Below, one piece after another: positions 34,219 to 43,086 of a stretch of DNA of 64,000 bases. Below the pieces are notes generated by a model. The model made no database searches, was not told the origin of the DNA, and saw only the letters and a list, made by a program, of their open reading frames with translations. Origin of the DNA: JAHKLT01 sp046197865 (lineage in GTDB: Archaea > Methanobacteriota > Methanobacteria > Methanobacteriales > Methanobacteriaceae). Every line of letters starts with the position of its first letter. The stretch's first letter is position 1. A program made the position numbers and the translations under genes. The stretch is from assembly GCF_046197865.1 (NCBI RefSeq), contig NZ_CP166990.1:124001-188000 (forward strand), given 5' to 3'.

Positions 34219-35481
34219 ATGAATTCTAAAGATTTATTCAATGAATCAAAAAAATATTTACCTGGTGGTGTAAGTTCACCTGTAAGAGCATATAAACCAT
34301 ATCCATTTTTTGTTAAAAAAGGATTTGGATCAAAAATAGAAGATGTAGAAGGTAATCAATATATTGATTATTGTCTTGCATATGGTCCTTTAATTTTAGG
34401 TCATGCACATGAGAAGATAACAAGTAAAATACAAGAAACAATTGAAGATGGTACTACTTTTGGTGCACCATCTGAATCTGAAATTACACTTGCTAAGGAA
34501 GTTGTAAAAAGAGTTCCTTGTGTTGATATGATAAGATTTACAAATAGTGGTACTGAAGCTACTATGAGTGCTATTAGACTAGCTAGAGGTTTTACATCAA
34601 GAAATAAAATTGTAAAATTTGAAGGTGCATATCACGGAGCTCATGATTATTGTCTTGTTAAAAGTGGTTCTGGTGCAGCTACTTTGCCTGATTCATTAGG
34701 AATTCCAGAAGATACAACAAAAAACACATTATCTGTTCCTTTTAATGATGAAGAAGCTATTACAGAATTAATCGATAAAGAAGGAGAAAACATTGCTTGT
34801 ATTATAATGGAAGTTGTAATGGGTAATATTGGTTGTGTTGAACCTAAAGATGGTTTTTTAGAATTTTTAAGAAAAATTACAAAAGAAAATGGTATTTTAT
34901 TAATTTTTGATGAAGTTATAACAGGTTTTAGACTATCAAGTGGTGGAGCTCAAGAATATTATAATGTTATACCAGATCTTGTAACTTTTGGTAAAATCAT
35001 TGGTGGAGGTTATCCAATGGGAGCTTTAGCAGGTAAACAAGAAATAATGGAAATGATTGCACCTAATGGAGCAGTTTATCAAGCTGGAACTTTTAATGGA
35101 AATCCAGTTTCTGTAAATGCAGGAATAGCTACATTAAATATTTTAGACAATAATTTCTATAATGAAATTAATAAAAAGGGAGATTATTTAAGAAATAATA
35201 TTAAAGATATAATTGAAGATTTAAGTCTTAATTTACAAAGTGTAGGTTTATCTTCAATGTTTCAAATTTATTTTAATGATAAGGAAGTTTTAAATTATTC
35301 TGATGCAAAAGCATCTGATAGTGATAAATTTTTCAATTATTTTAAAGAATTACTCAAAAATAATGTTTTTATACCTCCAAGTCAATTTGAATCAAATTTT
35401 ATATCTATTAAACATTCAAAAGAAGATTTAGATTTAACATCAGATGCTATAGAGAAATCTTTAAAAAATGTTTTTAAATAA
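34219..35481 (+). CDS. hemL: Glutamate-1-semialdehyde 2,1-aminomutase
   Basis: HemL makes 5-aminolevulinate from glutamate-1-semialdehyde, the entry to tetrapyrroles (corrinoid, F430, haem/sirohaem). The 420-residue PLP enzyme has FTNSGTEATMSAIRLAR, LIFDEVITGFR and the PLP Lys in VTFGKIIGGGYPMGA. AGAGGTG precedes the ATG. It probably shares a transcript with cbiC. Confidence 0.96.
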   Translation: MNSKDLFNESKKYLPGGVSSPVRAYKPYPFFVKKGFGSKIEDVEGNQYIDYCLAYGPLILGHAHEKITSKIQETIEDGTTFGAPSESEITLAKEVVKRVPCVDMIRFTNSGTEATMSAIRLARGFTSRNKIVKFEGAYHGAHDYCLVKSGSGAATLPDSLGIPEDTTKNTLSVPFNDEEAITELIDKEGENIACIIMEVVMGNIGCVEPKDGFLEFLRKITKENGILLIFDEVITGFRLSSGGAQEYYNVIPDLVTFGKIIGGGYPMGALAGKQEIMEMIAPNGAVYQAGTFNGNPVSVNAGIATLNILDNNFYNEINKKGDYLRNNIKDIIEDLSLNLQSVGLSSMFQIYFNDKEVLNYSDAKASDSDKFFNYFKELLKNNVFIPPSQFESNFISIKHSKEDLDLTSDAIEKSLKNVFK

Positions 35482-35532
35482 TAAAGATAATTATTTTAAA
35501 TAAAATAAATAAATTAGAATATAGGTGTTTAT

Positions 35533-35955
35533 GTGAGCGATACAAAAGAAATAGTAATTTATGCTGTAATTATCATTATTGGATTAATGGCAGCTCAACA
35601 CATGAATGTCGTAGTTTCAGGTAGTATGGAACCTGTTTTCTACAGAGGAGATATTGTTGTTGTTGAAAAAGTTAGCTTTTTAGGAATTCAAGAATTTGAT
35701 CCAAGTGAAACAAAAGTAGGAGATATTGTTGTATATGATGCAGCATGGTATTCTGAACCTGTAATTCATAGAGTAATAAATATTTCAGATATTAATGGAA
35801 CGAAATATTATACAATTAAAGGAGATAATAATAAAGCTCCAGATCCATATTTAGTTGAAGAAGAAAGGATTACGCAAAAAGTAGTGATGATTGGAGATCA
35901 ACCTTTAATTATTCCAAAAATTGGTTACCTTACAATATGGTTAAAAGGATATTAA
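35533..35955 (+). CDS. Signal peptidase I (archaeal/Sec11 type)
   Basis: The 140-residue type I signal peptidase removes signal peptides from secreted proteins such as the adhesins here. There is one N-terminal membrane segment. The catalytic triad appears as SGSMEP (Ser), VIHRVI (His) and KGDNNKAPD (Asp), the Ser-His-Asp layout of archaeal and eukaryotic enzymes rather than the bacterial Ser-Lys. It starts at GTG 35533, 6 nt after AGGTG. Confidence 0.92.
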   Translation: MSDTKEIVIYAVIIIIGLMAAQHMNVVVSGSMEPVFYRGDIVVVEKVSFLGIQEFDPSETKVGDIVVYDAAWYSEPVIHRVINISDINGTKYYTIKGDNNKAPDPYLVEEERITQKVVMIGDQPLIIPKIGYLTIWLKGY

Positions 35956-35973
35956 GATTATTTAGGTGAATGA

Positions 35974-37671
35974 ATGTATTTTGAAATTGAAGAATTAGCT
36001 GTAGCTTCATTAAATACAGCTATTAAAAAAATGGATATTGATGATATTGAAGATGAAAAGTTAGAATTTCCACCAAATCCAGAATTAGGAGATTTAGCAT
36101 CAAAAGTTTCTTTTTTACTTGCTAAAAAATTAAAAAAATCTCCACATGTTATATCACAAGATTTAGTAGAACTTATTGAAGTTCCAGAATACTTTAAAAA
36201 AGTAGAACCTGTAGGGCCATATGTAAATTTCTTTATTGATTATGATAAATTCTCAAAAGATCTTTTAAATAATGTTACAGATGATTATGGATCTTTAGAT
36301 AAATTAGATGAAAAAATCATATTAGAACATACTTCAGCTAATCCTAATGGACCATTACATATTGGCCATGTTAGAAATGCAATTATTGGAGATTCATTAT
36401 CAAATTTATTAAAAAAATCAGGTAGAACAGTTGAAACACAATATTATGTAAATGATATGGGTCGCCAAATTGCAATGATTGTTTTTGGAATTAAAGAGTT
36501 AGGTCTTAAAATCGATAATCAAGATGGAGATAAAATTGATCATAAAATAGGACAATTATACTTTAAAGTTAATGAAAAAATTAAAGAAGATGAATCTTTA
36601 GTTGAAAATGTTAATAATTTAATAAAACAATATGAAAAAGGTGAAGATGACACTTTAAATAAAACATTTGAAGAAGTTGTTAGTTTCTGTCTTGAAGGTG
36701 TAAAAGAATCATTAGCAAGATTACATATTAAACATGATAAATTTGTCTGGGAAGGTCAATTTGTTAGAAATGGTGATGTAGATAAAGTAGTTGATGAACT
36801 GACAGATGCAGGGTTTGTCCGTAAAAACGAAGTAACTTATTTAGATTTAATTGATTTTGGAATTGAAAAAGAATTAGTTTTAAGAAGATCAGATGGCACT
36901 TCACTTTATTCAACTAGAGATCTTGCATATCACAGATGGAAAGGATCAATTGGAGATAGAATAATTGATATTTTAGGTTCAGATCATAAATTAGCTATTG
37001 ATCAAATGAAACATGCACTTGAGATTATGGAAGATAAGATTCCTGAGGTAATTTTCTATGAATTTATTACTTTACCAGAAGGATCCATGTCAACAAGAAG
37101 AGGAGTATTTATTTCTGTAGATGAATTAATTGATGAAGCTCAAAAAAGAGCTAAAGATGAAATCATCAAAAGAAGAATGGATTTAACAGATGATGAGATT
37201 GATAAAATATCTGAAGAAATAGGTGTTGGAGCTATAAGGTTCTATATAGCTAAATTGTCTCCTGAGAAGCATATTACATTTAAATGGGATGAAGCATTAA
37301 ATTTTGAAAAAGGTTGTGCATCAATTCAATATGCTCATGCAAGAGCTTCAAAATTACTTAAAAAATCTGAGAAGGATATTAATAATTTAGCTATTGGAGA
37401 TGATTGGTCTCCTAATGAAAATGAAAAAGATTTAATTAGGTCAATTGCTAAGTTTACTCAAATTATTGAAGATTCAGCTAGTAAAAAGAGAATTCATTTA
37501 ATTAGTCAATATTGTCAAGATTTAGCTAATTCATTTAATAAATTTTATAAATCAGAACAAGTAATAGGATCTCCTTTAGAAGATACAAGACTTATTTTAG
37601 TTGATAAAGCTAAAATTACTTTAAAAAATGCATTAAATATTTTAGGAGTTTCTGCTCCTGATAAGATGTAA
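35974..37671 (+). CDS. argS: Arginyl-tRNA synthetase
   Basis: The 565-residue class I synthetase has the N-terminal additional domain (about 1-110), HIGH-type motif NGPLHIGHVRNAIIGD, MSTRRG in place of KMSKS as usual for ArgRS, and the C-terminal anticodon domain with the YAHARASKLLKK start. TTTAGGTGA lies 5 nt before the ATG. It ends a plus-strand run that begins with aspS. Confidence 0.96.
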   Translation: MYFEIEELAVASLNTAIKKMDIDDIEDEKLEFPPNPELGDLASKVSFLLAKKLKKSPHVISQDLVELIEVPEYFKKVEPVGPYVNFFIDYDKFSKDLLNNVTDDYGSLDKLDEKIILEHTSANPNGPLHIGHVRNAIIGDSLSNLLKKSGRTVETQYYVNDMGRQIAMIVFGIKELGLKIDNQDGDKIDHKIGQLYFKVNEKIKEDESLVENVNNLIKQYEKGEDDTLNKTFEEVVSFCLEGVKESLARLHIKHDKFVWEGQFVRNGDVDKVVDELTDAGFVRKNEVTYLDLIDFGIEKELVLRRSDGTSLYSTRDLAYHRWKGSIGDRIIDILGSDHKLAIDQMKHALEIMEDKIPEVIFYEFITLPEGSMSTRRGVFISVDELIDEAQKRAKDEIIKRRMDLTDDEIDKISEEIGVGAIRFYIAKLSPEKHITFKWDEALNFEKGCASIQYAHARASKLLKKSEKDINNLAIGDDWSPNENEKDLIRSIAKFTQIIEDSASKKRIHLISQYCQDLANSFNKFYKSEQVIGSPLEDTRLILVDKAKITLKNALNILGVSAPDKM

Positions 37672-37709
37672 TTTTTTTTAATTTTTTTTAAAAATAAAAT
37701 TTTGAATGG

Positions 37710-38276
37710 TTAATACCATTCATATATTTCCATATTCCAGTATTGGAGTTCATAACCATCAACATATATTTGATAGTTTCCTGAACCAGATACTTCTATA
37801 GTATTTGATCTAGTTGCAACAGCACTTTTTCCATTCCATGATACACTAGAAGAATCTACAAATTGTCCATTTTTATAAACTTCTACTTTCATATGGTTAT
37901 CAGCATAATTTTTTATAGGAAATGCAGAAAATTGAATTTTCATTTGACTTCCCTTAATATTAACTCCTGTAGAATATCCTCCTACTCCACTATAAGTGTT
38001 TACTTGATGCCAAGTTGCAGGTTCACTTGGATTTTCTTTTTGAACTTCAACAACGTTGCTTTCACTACTTTGGATATTTTCACTACTAGTAGAAGAATTA
38101 TTAGAATTTAAAACCATATATAATCCAGTTAATGCACCAATTACAATTATAGCTACTAAAACTATAATTAATAAATTTTTAGAATCATTACTATTTTCAA
38201 CTTGTAGTTTAGTACCACATTTACTACAATACATTGCCCTATTTTCATTTTGTGCATGACAATTTGGACATTTCAT
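37710..38276 (-). CDS. Zinc-ribbon membrane-anchored protein
   Basis: The 188-residue protein has an N-terminal zinc ribbon (MKCPNCHAQNENRAMYCSKCGTKL). One membrane segment follows (LLIIVLVAIIVIGALTGLYMVL, about 35-57), then a Ser-rich linker and an extracellular beta-rich domain of about 110 residues ending NYQIYVDGYELQYWNMEIYEW. The type is common in methanogens and unassigned. It lies 15 bp after argF on the same strand. Confidence 0.75.
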   Translation of the reverse strand: MKCPNCHAQNENRAMYCSKCGTKLQVENSNDSKNLLIIVLVAIIVIGALTGLYMVLNSNNSSTSSENIQSSESNVVEVQKENPSEPATWHQVNTYSGVGGYSTGVNIKGSQMKIQFSAFPIKNYADNHMKVEVYKNGQFVDSSSVSWNGKSAVATRSNTIEVSGSGNYQIYVDGYELQYWNMEIYEWY

Positions 38277-38291
38277 TTAAACCACTTGTTT

Positions 38292-39197
38292 TTACTTTAA
38301 AAAATAATATAATACAGCTTTTTGAGCATGTAATCTGTTTTCAGCTTCATCAAAAATTACAGATTGTGGACCATCAATAATTTCACTTGAAACTTCTTGG
38401 CCACGAATAGCTGGAAGACAATGCATAAATATTGCATTTTCTTTTGCTAATTTCATAAGATCAACATTAACTTGATATTTTAATAGATCATTCATCCGTT
38501 TTTCTTGTTCTGCTTCATCACCCATACTAACCCACACATCAGTATATACAGCATCTGCATCTTTTACACATTTTTCGATATCTGGGCTGATAGTAATAGT
38601 ACAATTTGTTTTCTTAGATAATTCACTAGCTATTTTAATAATCTCAGAATTAGGTTCATAACCTTCAGGACAAGCTACCGACATATCCATACCAACGCAA
38701 GCAGAAGCTAAAAGTAGAGAATTACAAACATTGTTTCCATCTCCAACATAACAAAGTTTGAGATTTTTAAAATCTCCTAAGTGTTCTTCAATTGTTTGTA
38801 AATCAGCTAATGCCTGACAAGGATGTTCAATATTAGTTAAACCACTTATAACTGGAACATCTGCTTCTTTTGCAAGTTGTTCAACATCACTATGGTTAAC
38901 TGCCCTAATCATTATTCCATCTACATACCTACTTAATACTTTAGCAGTATCAGCAATTGGTTCGCCTCTACCCATCTGTAAGTCAGATTGAGATAAAAAT
39001 AAGGATTGGCCTCCTAATTGATACATACCAATATCAAATGAAACACGTGTTCTTGTTGATGATTTTTCGAAAATCATAGCTAAAGATTTATCTTTAAGAG
39101 GTTTTTCTTCCATTTCTCCATTTTTAAACCTTTTAGCTAAATCTAAAATTTCTAAAATATCATCTTTAATATCACATATTGATAGTAAATTATTCAT
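38292..39197 (-). CDS. argF: Ornithine carbamoyltransferase
   Basis: ArgF makes citrulline from ornithine and carbamoyl phosphate in arginine synthesis. The 301-residue protein has the carbamoyl-phosphate motif SSTRTRVSFD, HPCQALADLQT and ornithine-binding FMHCLPA. I start at ATG 39197, 7 nt after GGTGA; the longer ORF to 39209 would begin at a GTG inside that ribosome binding site. Confidence 0.95.
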   Translation of the reverse strand: MNNLLSICDIKDDILEILDLAKRFKNGEMEEKPLKDKSLAMIFEKSSTRTRVSFDIGMYQLGGQSLFLSQSDLQMGRGEPIADTAKVLSRYVDGIMIRAVNHSDVEQLAKEADVPVISGLTNIEHPCQALADLQTIEEHLGDFKNLKLCYVGDGNNVCNSLLLASACVGMDMSVACPEGYEPNSEIIKIASELSKKTNCTITISPDIEKCVKDADAVYTDVWVSMGDEAEQEKRMNDLLKYQVNVDLMKLAKENAIFMHCLPAIRGQEVSSEIIDGPQSVIFDEAENRLHAQKAVLYYFLK

Positions 39198-39230
39198 TGT
39201 TTTATTCACCTTTTATTAGAAATTTAAATA

Positions 39231-39302
39231 TTTAATATTATTACTAATTAAAGTTTTCTATGAAAAATATTATAAACTTGTTAATTTTTTTAAAATATTC
39301 AA
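39231..39302. repeat. Left arm of direct repeat bracketing RNA-DUF3800 module 2
   Basis: A 72-bp segment directly upstream of argF recurs at 42261-42332 in the same orientation with one visible mismatch; similarity fades into about 30 further bases. Everything between the arms is the RNA/DUF3800/IS/RNA block. Confidence 0.85.
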
Positions 39303-39368
39303 AATAACATTTATGAAACTGCTGAAAAATTAATTTGTGTTTTTGTGCTTTTACACACTTAAAAAAGA

Positions 39369-39379
39369 TTTATATATTA
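39369..39379 (+). promoter_or_regulatory. TATA box of small RNA copy 2
   Basis: TTTATATATTA, identical to those of copies 1 and 3. Upstream it also shares GCTTTTACACA and A-rich BRE-like DNA with copy 3. The predicted start is near 39400. Confidence 0.7.
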
Positions 39380-39399
39380 TTAAAAATCATATTATAATT

Positions 39400-39520
39400 A
39401 AGAGTATATAACTAAATAGTTGATATATTTTACAGATAAATCCTTAGAAATCGGCATTCGTATGTTAGTGTCCGTCATAATGGTTTCTAAGGTTCTGGCC
39501 TTATGGCATTATATTTTTTT
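39400..39520 (+). ncRNA. DUF3800-associated small structured RNA, copy 2
   Basis: Hairpin I pairs TATATAACT (39405) with AGTTGATATA (39418). The linker is TTTTACAGATAAATCC. Hairpin II pairs CCTTAGAAA (39442) with TTTCTAAGG (39484), with a GGCA/TGTCC inner region. A final run of eight T's (39513-39520) can terminate transcription. The stop codon of the ancestral DUF3800 frame (39520-39522) abuts this T-run, so RNA and gene are strictly tail-to-tail. Confidence 0.72.
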
Positions 39521-39595
39521 TATAATTTACATTCTACTACATAACTATTTATTTTAATTAAATCTACAAATTCTGAATTATTTTTTTCATATTTT

Positions 39596-41306
39596 GAGGA
39601 TGACTCATAAAAAATTAATTTAATTTTTTTTGAGTGGGTTTTGATTTGTTGTTTTTTGTTAATTTTTATTTTTATTTTAGTTGTTTTTGTTTTTTTCGTT
39701 GTGTATTCTTTTTAAATTGTGTGATATTCCTAGTAATTTGGCTTCGGTATTTGTTCTTCCTGTTCCAATTGTGTTAAATTCATTGATTCTTAGATTTCTT
39801 TTTATGTTTCCAAATGGCCATTCTACTGTTTTTGATCGTTTTTTATATATTTTTTGTGCCCATTCTTCTTCCATTTTTCGTAGCATTCGGATTTTAGATG
39901 AGTTTCCGTAATCTGTTATTCTTCTATATCCATTTTTAACACATTTTTCTTTTAATTTGCAGTTTTTGCATTCGTTGGTCCAGTAAACAGTTTTTGAAGG
40001 GTTTTCATATATTCCTTTTTGGTTTAAAATTTTTCCTTCGGGACAAATATATGCGTCTTTTTTTAAATTGAAAGTAAAATTATCTTTGGAATATGGATTA
40101 TTATTATTCTTATTGTTTTTTAGTTTTCTTGAGAGTTTTCTAGTTGATATGTATCCATCTAATTTTTCTTCTTCTAGATATTCTATGTTTTCATCTGTTG
40201 AATATCCATTGTCGGCTGAAATTTGTGTATTTTCATCTAATGGCCCAATATTTTCTTTTATTTGTTCTATTTGAGGTATTAACTCATGTACATCTGTGGG
40301 ATTGTTTGTTAATTCTATTGATAACATTATTCCTTTATATTCGTCTACTCCTATTTGTAAATTGTAATCAAATTCCCATTTATTCTTTTTATTGAGCATC
40401 CATCGACTTTCAGGATCATTTAAACTTATAGTTTTTTGATTAGTTTTTTCTAATTCCTTTTCTAATTTTTCTATTTTATTTAAAACTTTTTCACGATCTT
40501 TTTTACTTTTAAATGCTTGTTTTAATAATTTTTTTGATGATGATTTTAATTTTTCTTGGTTTTTAGACTCAGATGTCTCATTTTCTATTTTTTCAGAAAT
40601 TTTATCAAAAGATTCTTTATCAATCAAACTTTTAGGAATAGAATTACCTGAATCATCACCTAACAACTTATCTTCTTCTTCATCTAACTCAATACTATCA
40701 TTTAAAATATTTTTAAGCATTTTTAATTGCTCTTCATCAGTAATATTATTAATTGATGCTTTGGCTTTAATTTTAGTTCCATCAATCGCAATATGATTAA
40801 TTTTAACTAAACCTTCCTCTTTAGCAATCAAAATACTTTTTTGAAAAGCTACATTAATTAATTCTTTTTCTTCAACTTTAAAACGATTCAATGTCCTAAA
40901 ATCAGGTCTTTGCAACCCAGCAAGATACATATAACTAACATCAGTTCTTGAACGACGCTCCAATTCCCTACCAGACAAACCACCATCAAAAGAACCCATC
41001 AAAACCAACCGTAAAAGCATCTTACGAGAATAAGCATGAGCACCAGGATTAAAACGATATTTATCATCAACATCAGTAAAATCCATCCTATCCACAACAT
41101 TTTGAACCAAATAACAAGGATGATCATTAGGAATCAAATCCCTCAAATCCATTGGAACCAAAAATTGCTGATTAATAGTATCATCTTTTAAAACCATAAA
41201 AAACACCAACAAAATTTAACAAACAACTAATTAAATATTGTACAGCATTATATATAAAATTAACGAAAAATAAAAAGAAAAAACAAAATAATTATGAGTC
41301 AACCTC
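39596..41306 (-). mobile_element. IS1182-like insertion sequence, 1711 bp
   Basis: The ends are defined by the interrupted gene. The left terminus is GAGGATGACTCATAA and the reverse complement of the right terminus is GAGGTTGACTCATAA, a 15-bp inverted repeat with one mismatch. TATTTT flanks both sides (39590-39595 and 41307-41312) as the target duplication, and joining the flanks regenerates the sequence seen in the intact DUF3800 paralogue. One transposase gene fills the element. Confidence 0.88.
39677..41197 (-). CDS. IS1182-family transposase
   Basis: The 506-residue transposase has an N-terminal DUF772-like domain (HPCYLVQNVVDRMDF, RFNPGAHAYSRKMLLRLVLMG, ELERRSRTDVSYMYLAG). It continues with DDE catalytic blocks (HIAIDGTKIKAKAS; ISADNGYSTDENIEYL; a C-terminal KKRSKTVEWPFGNIKRNLRI with the Glu) and a Zn-binding CKNCKLKEKC. 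The coding sequence is intact, so the element may be active. I prefer ATG 41197, 8 nt after GGTG, over the ORF start at 41212. Confidence 0.9.
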   Translation of the reverse strand: MVLKDDTINQQFLVPMDLRDLIPNDHPCYLVQNVVDRMDFTDVDDKYRFNPGAHAYSRKMLLRLVLMGSFDGGLSGRELERRSRTDVSYMYLAGLQRPDFRTLNRFKVEEKELINVAFQKSILIAKEEGLVKINHIAIDGTKIKAKASINNITDEEQLKMLKNILNDSIELDEEEDKLLGDDSGNSIPKSLIDKESFDKISEKIENETSESKNQEKLKSSSKKLLKQAFKSKKDREKVLNKIEKLEKELEKTNQKTISLNDPESRWMLNKKNKWEFDYNLQIGVDEYKGIMLSIELTNNPTDVHELIPQIEQIKENIGPLDENTQISADNGYSTDENIEYLEEEKLDGYISTRKLSRKLKNNKNNNNPYSKDNFTFNLKKDAYICPEGKILNQKGIYENPSKTVYWTNECKNCKLKEKCVKNGYRRITDYGNSSKIRMLRKMEEEWAQKIYKKRSKTVEWPFGNIKRNLRINEFNTIGTGRTNTEAKLLGISHNLKRIHNEKNKNN

Positions 41307-42070
41307 TATTTTTGAAAGTAAGACCAAGCTATGATGTCTGCAAACTGTAGTCCACTTAATTTAGTTGAATTTTCATGTATAATGCTAACTTTAAAATTGG
41401 AATCTAAGTTTTTTTTAAATTCTTCATTAAATTTACCTATTTGATTTTTTGTTTTAGATTTGTCAATATAAATTTCTAAATTAGAGTTTTGTTTTATAAG
41501 CTTAGCTATTTCAGATGCTAACGTATCATATAATAAATCATTATTATTAATGTTTGTCCGATTACTTATATTTTCCTTATTTAAAACAGCTACTAATATA
41601 TTATATTGTTCTTTTTTATTATTTAATTTGTTAATTGAATGTTTAATAATTTCGGGCGGCATATCATATCCTTTTAATTCAATTATCTTTTTTAACTGTT
41701 TTTTGTATTTATGCCTTCTCATATTTTTTATAATATTATTTAAATCATTGTAATCATTTTTAACTAATAAAGCAACTATTATCAAATAATCAGAACCGTA
41801 TAAACCAATATCTCCACTTTCATCAATAAACAAATAAATCATGATTAATCCTCAATATATCTATATAAGTGGATAGTTTTCTTATTTTGCTTTTATTTGA
41901 GTTAAAATTTATTATATAATCATGAAAATTAATTTTAGATAAATAAATATATTTAAATAGATTTTTGAACAGTATTAAAAATTATCGGATAATTAATAAA
42001 ATTGTATTTAAAATAGATTATACTTTTTTAAAAATGGAGTTTTTTATGCTTTTACACAATTAAAAAAAGA

Positions 42071-42081
42071 TTTATATATTA
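42071..42081 (+). promoter_or_regulatory. TATA box of small RNA copy 3
   Basis: TTTATATATTA with the same upstream GCTTTTACACA and A-rich context as copy 2; predicted start near 42102. The preceding stretch from 41843 is AT-rich spacer holding only the DUF3800 promoter. Confidence 0.7.
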
Positions 42082-42100
42082 CATTCAATTCCATATTATT

Positions 42101-42212
42101 AGGAATATATTACCTTTGGTTAGATATATTTTACATATAAATCCTTAGAAGTTGGCACTCGATGTAAATGTCCATTATAATGATTTTTAAGGTTTTAAAC
42201 CTTAAATTTTAT
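42101..42212 (+). ncRNA. DUF3800-associated small structured RNA, copy 3 (orphan)
   Basis: Hairpin I pairs ATATAT (42105) with ATATAT (42124) and ACC with GGT. The linker is TTTTACATATAAATCC. Hairpin II pairs CCTTAGAAGT (42143) with ATTTTTAAGG (42183) through several G-U and A-U changes that preserve pairing. A terminator-like TTAAGG-TTTTAAA-CCTTAA hairpin follows. No DUF3800 gene lies downstream, only TTTTATAATTTA and ATAATTATTTA, which match the 3' end of the copy 2 gene and look like a remnant. Confidence 0.68.
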
Positions 42213-42260
42213 TTTATAATTTAAAATAAGATAATTATTTAGAGAAATTTTTATTTTTAA

Positions 42261-42332
42261 TTTAATATTATTACTAATTAAAGTTTTCTATGAAAAATAT
42301 TATAATCTTGTTAATTTTTTTAAAATATTCAA
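42261..42332. repeat. Right arm of direct repeat bracketing RNA-DUF3800 module 2
   Basis: Near-identical to 39231-39302 (one visible mismatch). The roughly 180 bp from here to the RHH operator hold no recognised feature. Confidence 0.85.
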
Positions 42333-42512
42333 TCACATAATATTTTTGAAACAATATTAAAATATAATTTAGTATTAATATTAATTATTTCTTCAAATAA
42401 AGTTTTATTTAGCTATAATTTTCATTATTTTTAATAAAAAACTTAAAATAAATTGTATTTCCTTCAAAACAGATAAATTATTTGATATAAATAAATTATA
42501 AGCAATCAAACA

Positions 42513-42534
42513 AAAGTCTTATATATGAGACTTT
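42513..42534. promoter_or_regulatory. Palindrome enclosing the TATA box of the RHH operon
   Basis: AAAGTCT and AGACTTT arms (7 bp each) flank TATATATG, so the inverted repeat brackets the TATA element. The predicted start site is about 42545, leaving essentially no leader before ATG 42549. This is the expected layout for autorepression by the RHH protein it precedes. Confidence 0.65.
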
Positions 42535-42548
42535 ACATAATATTAATC

Positions 42549-42896
42549 ATGTCGCCTATTACAAAAGGAAAATCGAACGAAAATAAAAGCATTTCTACTA
42601 AACTTCCTTTATTAGATCAAGATGAGATAAATAAATTAGTAGATGCAGGTGCATTTTTAAGTGTTTCAGACTTTGTAAGAGAAGCCATTAGGGAAAAATT
42701 AGAATCATATAAAATAATTAATATTAGAAATGTTGATTATAAAACAGCTAAAAAAGAAATATTAGGTTATTATAAAATACATAAAGAAGCTTATATTTCA
42801 GATGTTGCAGATGATTTAGAATTTGATTTAGAATTAGTAGTTAATATAACTAATGAATTAATAAAAGAAGGTAGACTTGGAGATATTGAAGATTAA
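42549..42896 (+). CDS. Ribbon-helix-helix (CopG-like) DNA-binding protein
   Basis: The 115-residue protein has an RHH domain: a short beta strand (SISTKLPLL), then LDQDEINKLVDAGAFLSVSDFVREAIREKLESY. The C-terminal part of about 55 residues (VDYKTAKKEILGYYKIHKEAYISDVADDLEFDLELVVNITNELIKEGRL) looks like a winged-helix module with alternating helices. I start at ATG 42549: no ribosome binding site, and the TATA position predicts a leaderless mRNA. The ORF could extend to 42525, but that lies inside the promoter. A small gene follows after 1 bp. Confidence 0.82.
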   Translation: MSPITKGKSNENKSISTKLPLLDQDEINKLVDAGAFLSVSDFVREAIREKLESYKIINIRNVDYKTAKKEILGYYKIHKEAYISDVADDLEFDLELVVNITNELIKEGRLGDIED

Positions 42897-42897
42897 T

Positions 42898-43074
42898 ATG
42901 AAAATATATACTGAAGAAGGAGCTGCAATAAAAGGCAATATAATAACAGCAGAAGCAAGAAAAATAGGAAAACCAACAGTAATAGCAAATTCGAATAGAC
43001 ACAAAACTAATAGAATAGTTTTAAAAGATAATGTTATTTGTGTTATTAATAAAAAATTAAAATATTTAAAATAA
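42898..43074 (+). CDS. Small protein in operon with the RHH regulator
   Basis: The 58-residue product (starting MKIYTEEGAAIKGNIITAEA) is basic at its C-terminus, beta-rich in appearance and not recognised. Its ATG lies 1 bp after the RHH stop, so translation is coupled. A regulator plus small basic partner can be a toxin-antitoxin pair or a regulator with a cofactor-binding protein; the sequence does not decide. The gene is convergent with the TMEM175-like gene, 12 bp apart. Confidence 0.65.
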   Translation: MKIYTEEGAAIKGNIITAEARKIGKPTVIANSNRHKTNRIVLKDNVICVINKKLKYLK

Positions 43075-43086
43075 ATAATGATATTA

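Larger units (their letters stand above)
39520..41842 (-). pseudogene. DUF3800 gene copy 2, split by an IS element
   Basis: The main fragment (41842-41307) encodes MIYLFIDESG...YIDKSK...LSGLQFADIIAWSYFQK. It then hits a TAG formed at the IS junction. The missing 3' end lies on the far side of the IS at 39595-39520 and encodes KYEKNNSEFVDLIKINSY and seven more codons before TAA. Removing the IS and one TATTTT copy restores a single frame of about 202 residues, similar over its length to the intact protein at 13.7-14.3 kb. GAGGAT before the ATG and the catalytic motifs are intact, so the disruption is recent. A truncated protein of 178 residues could still be made. Confidence 0.9.
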
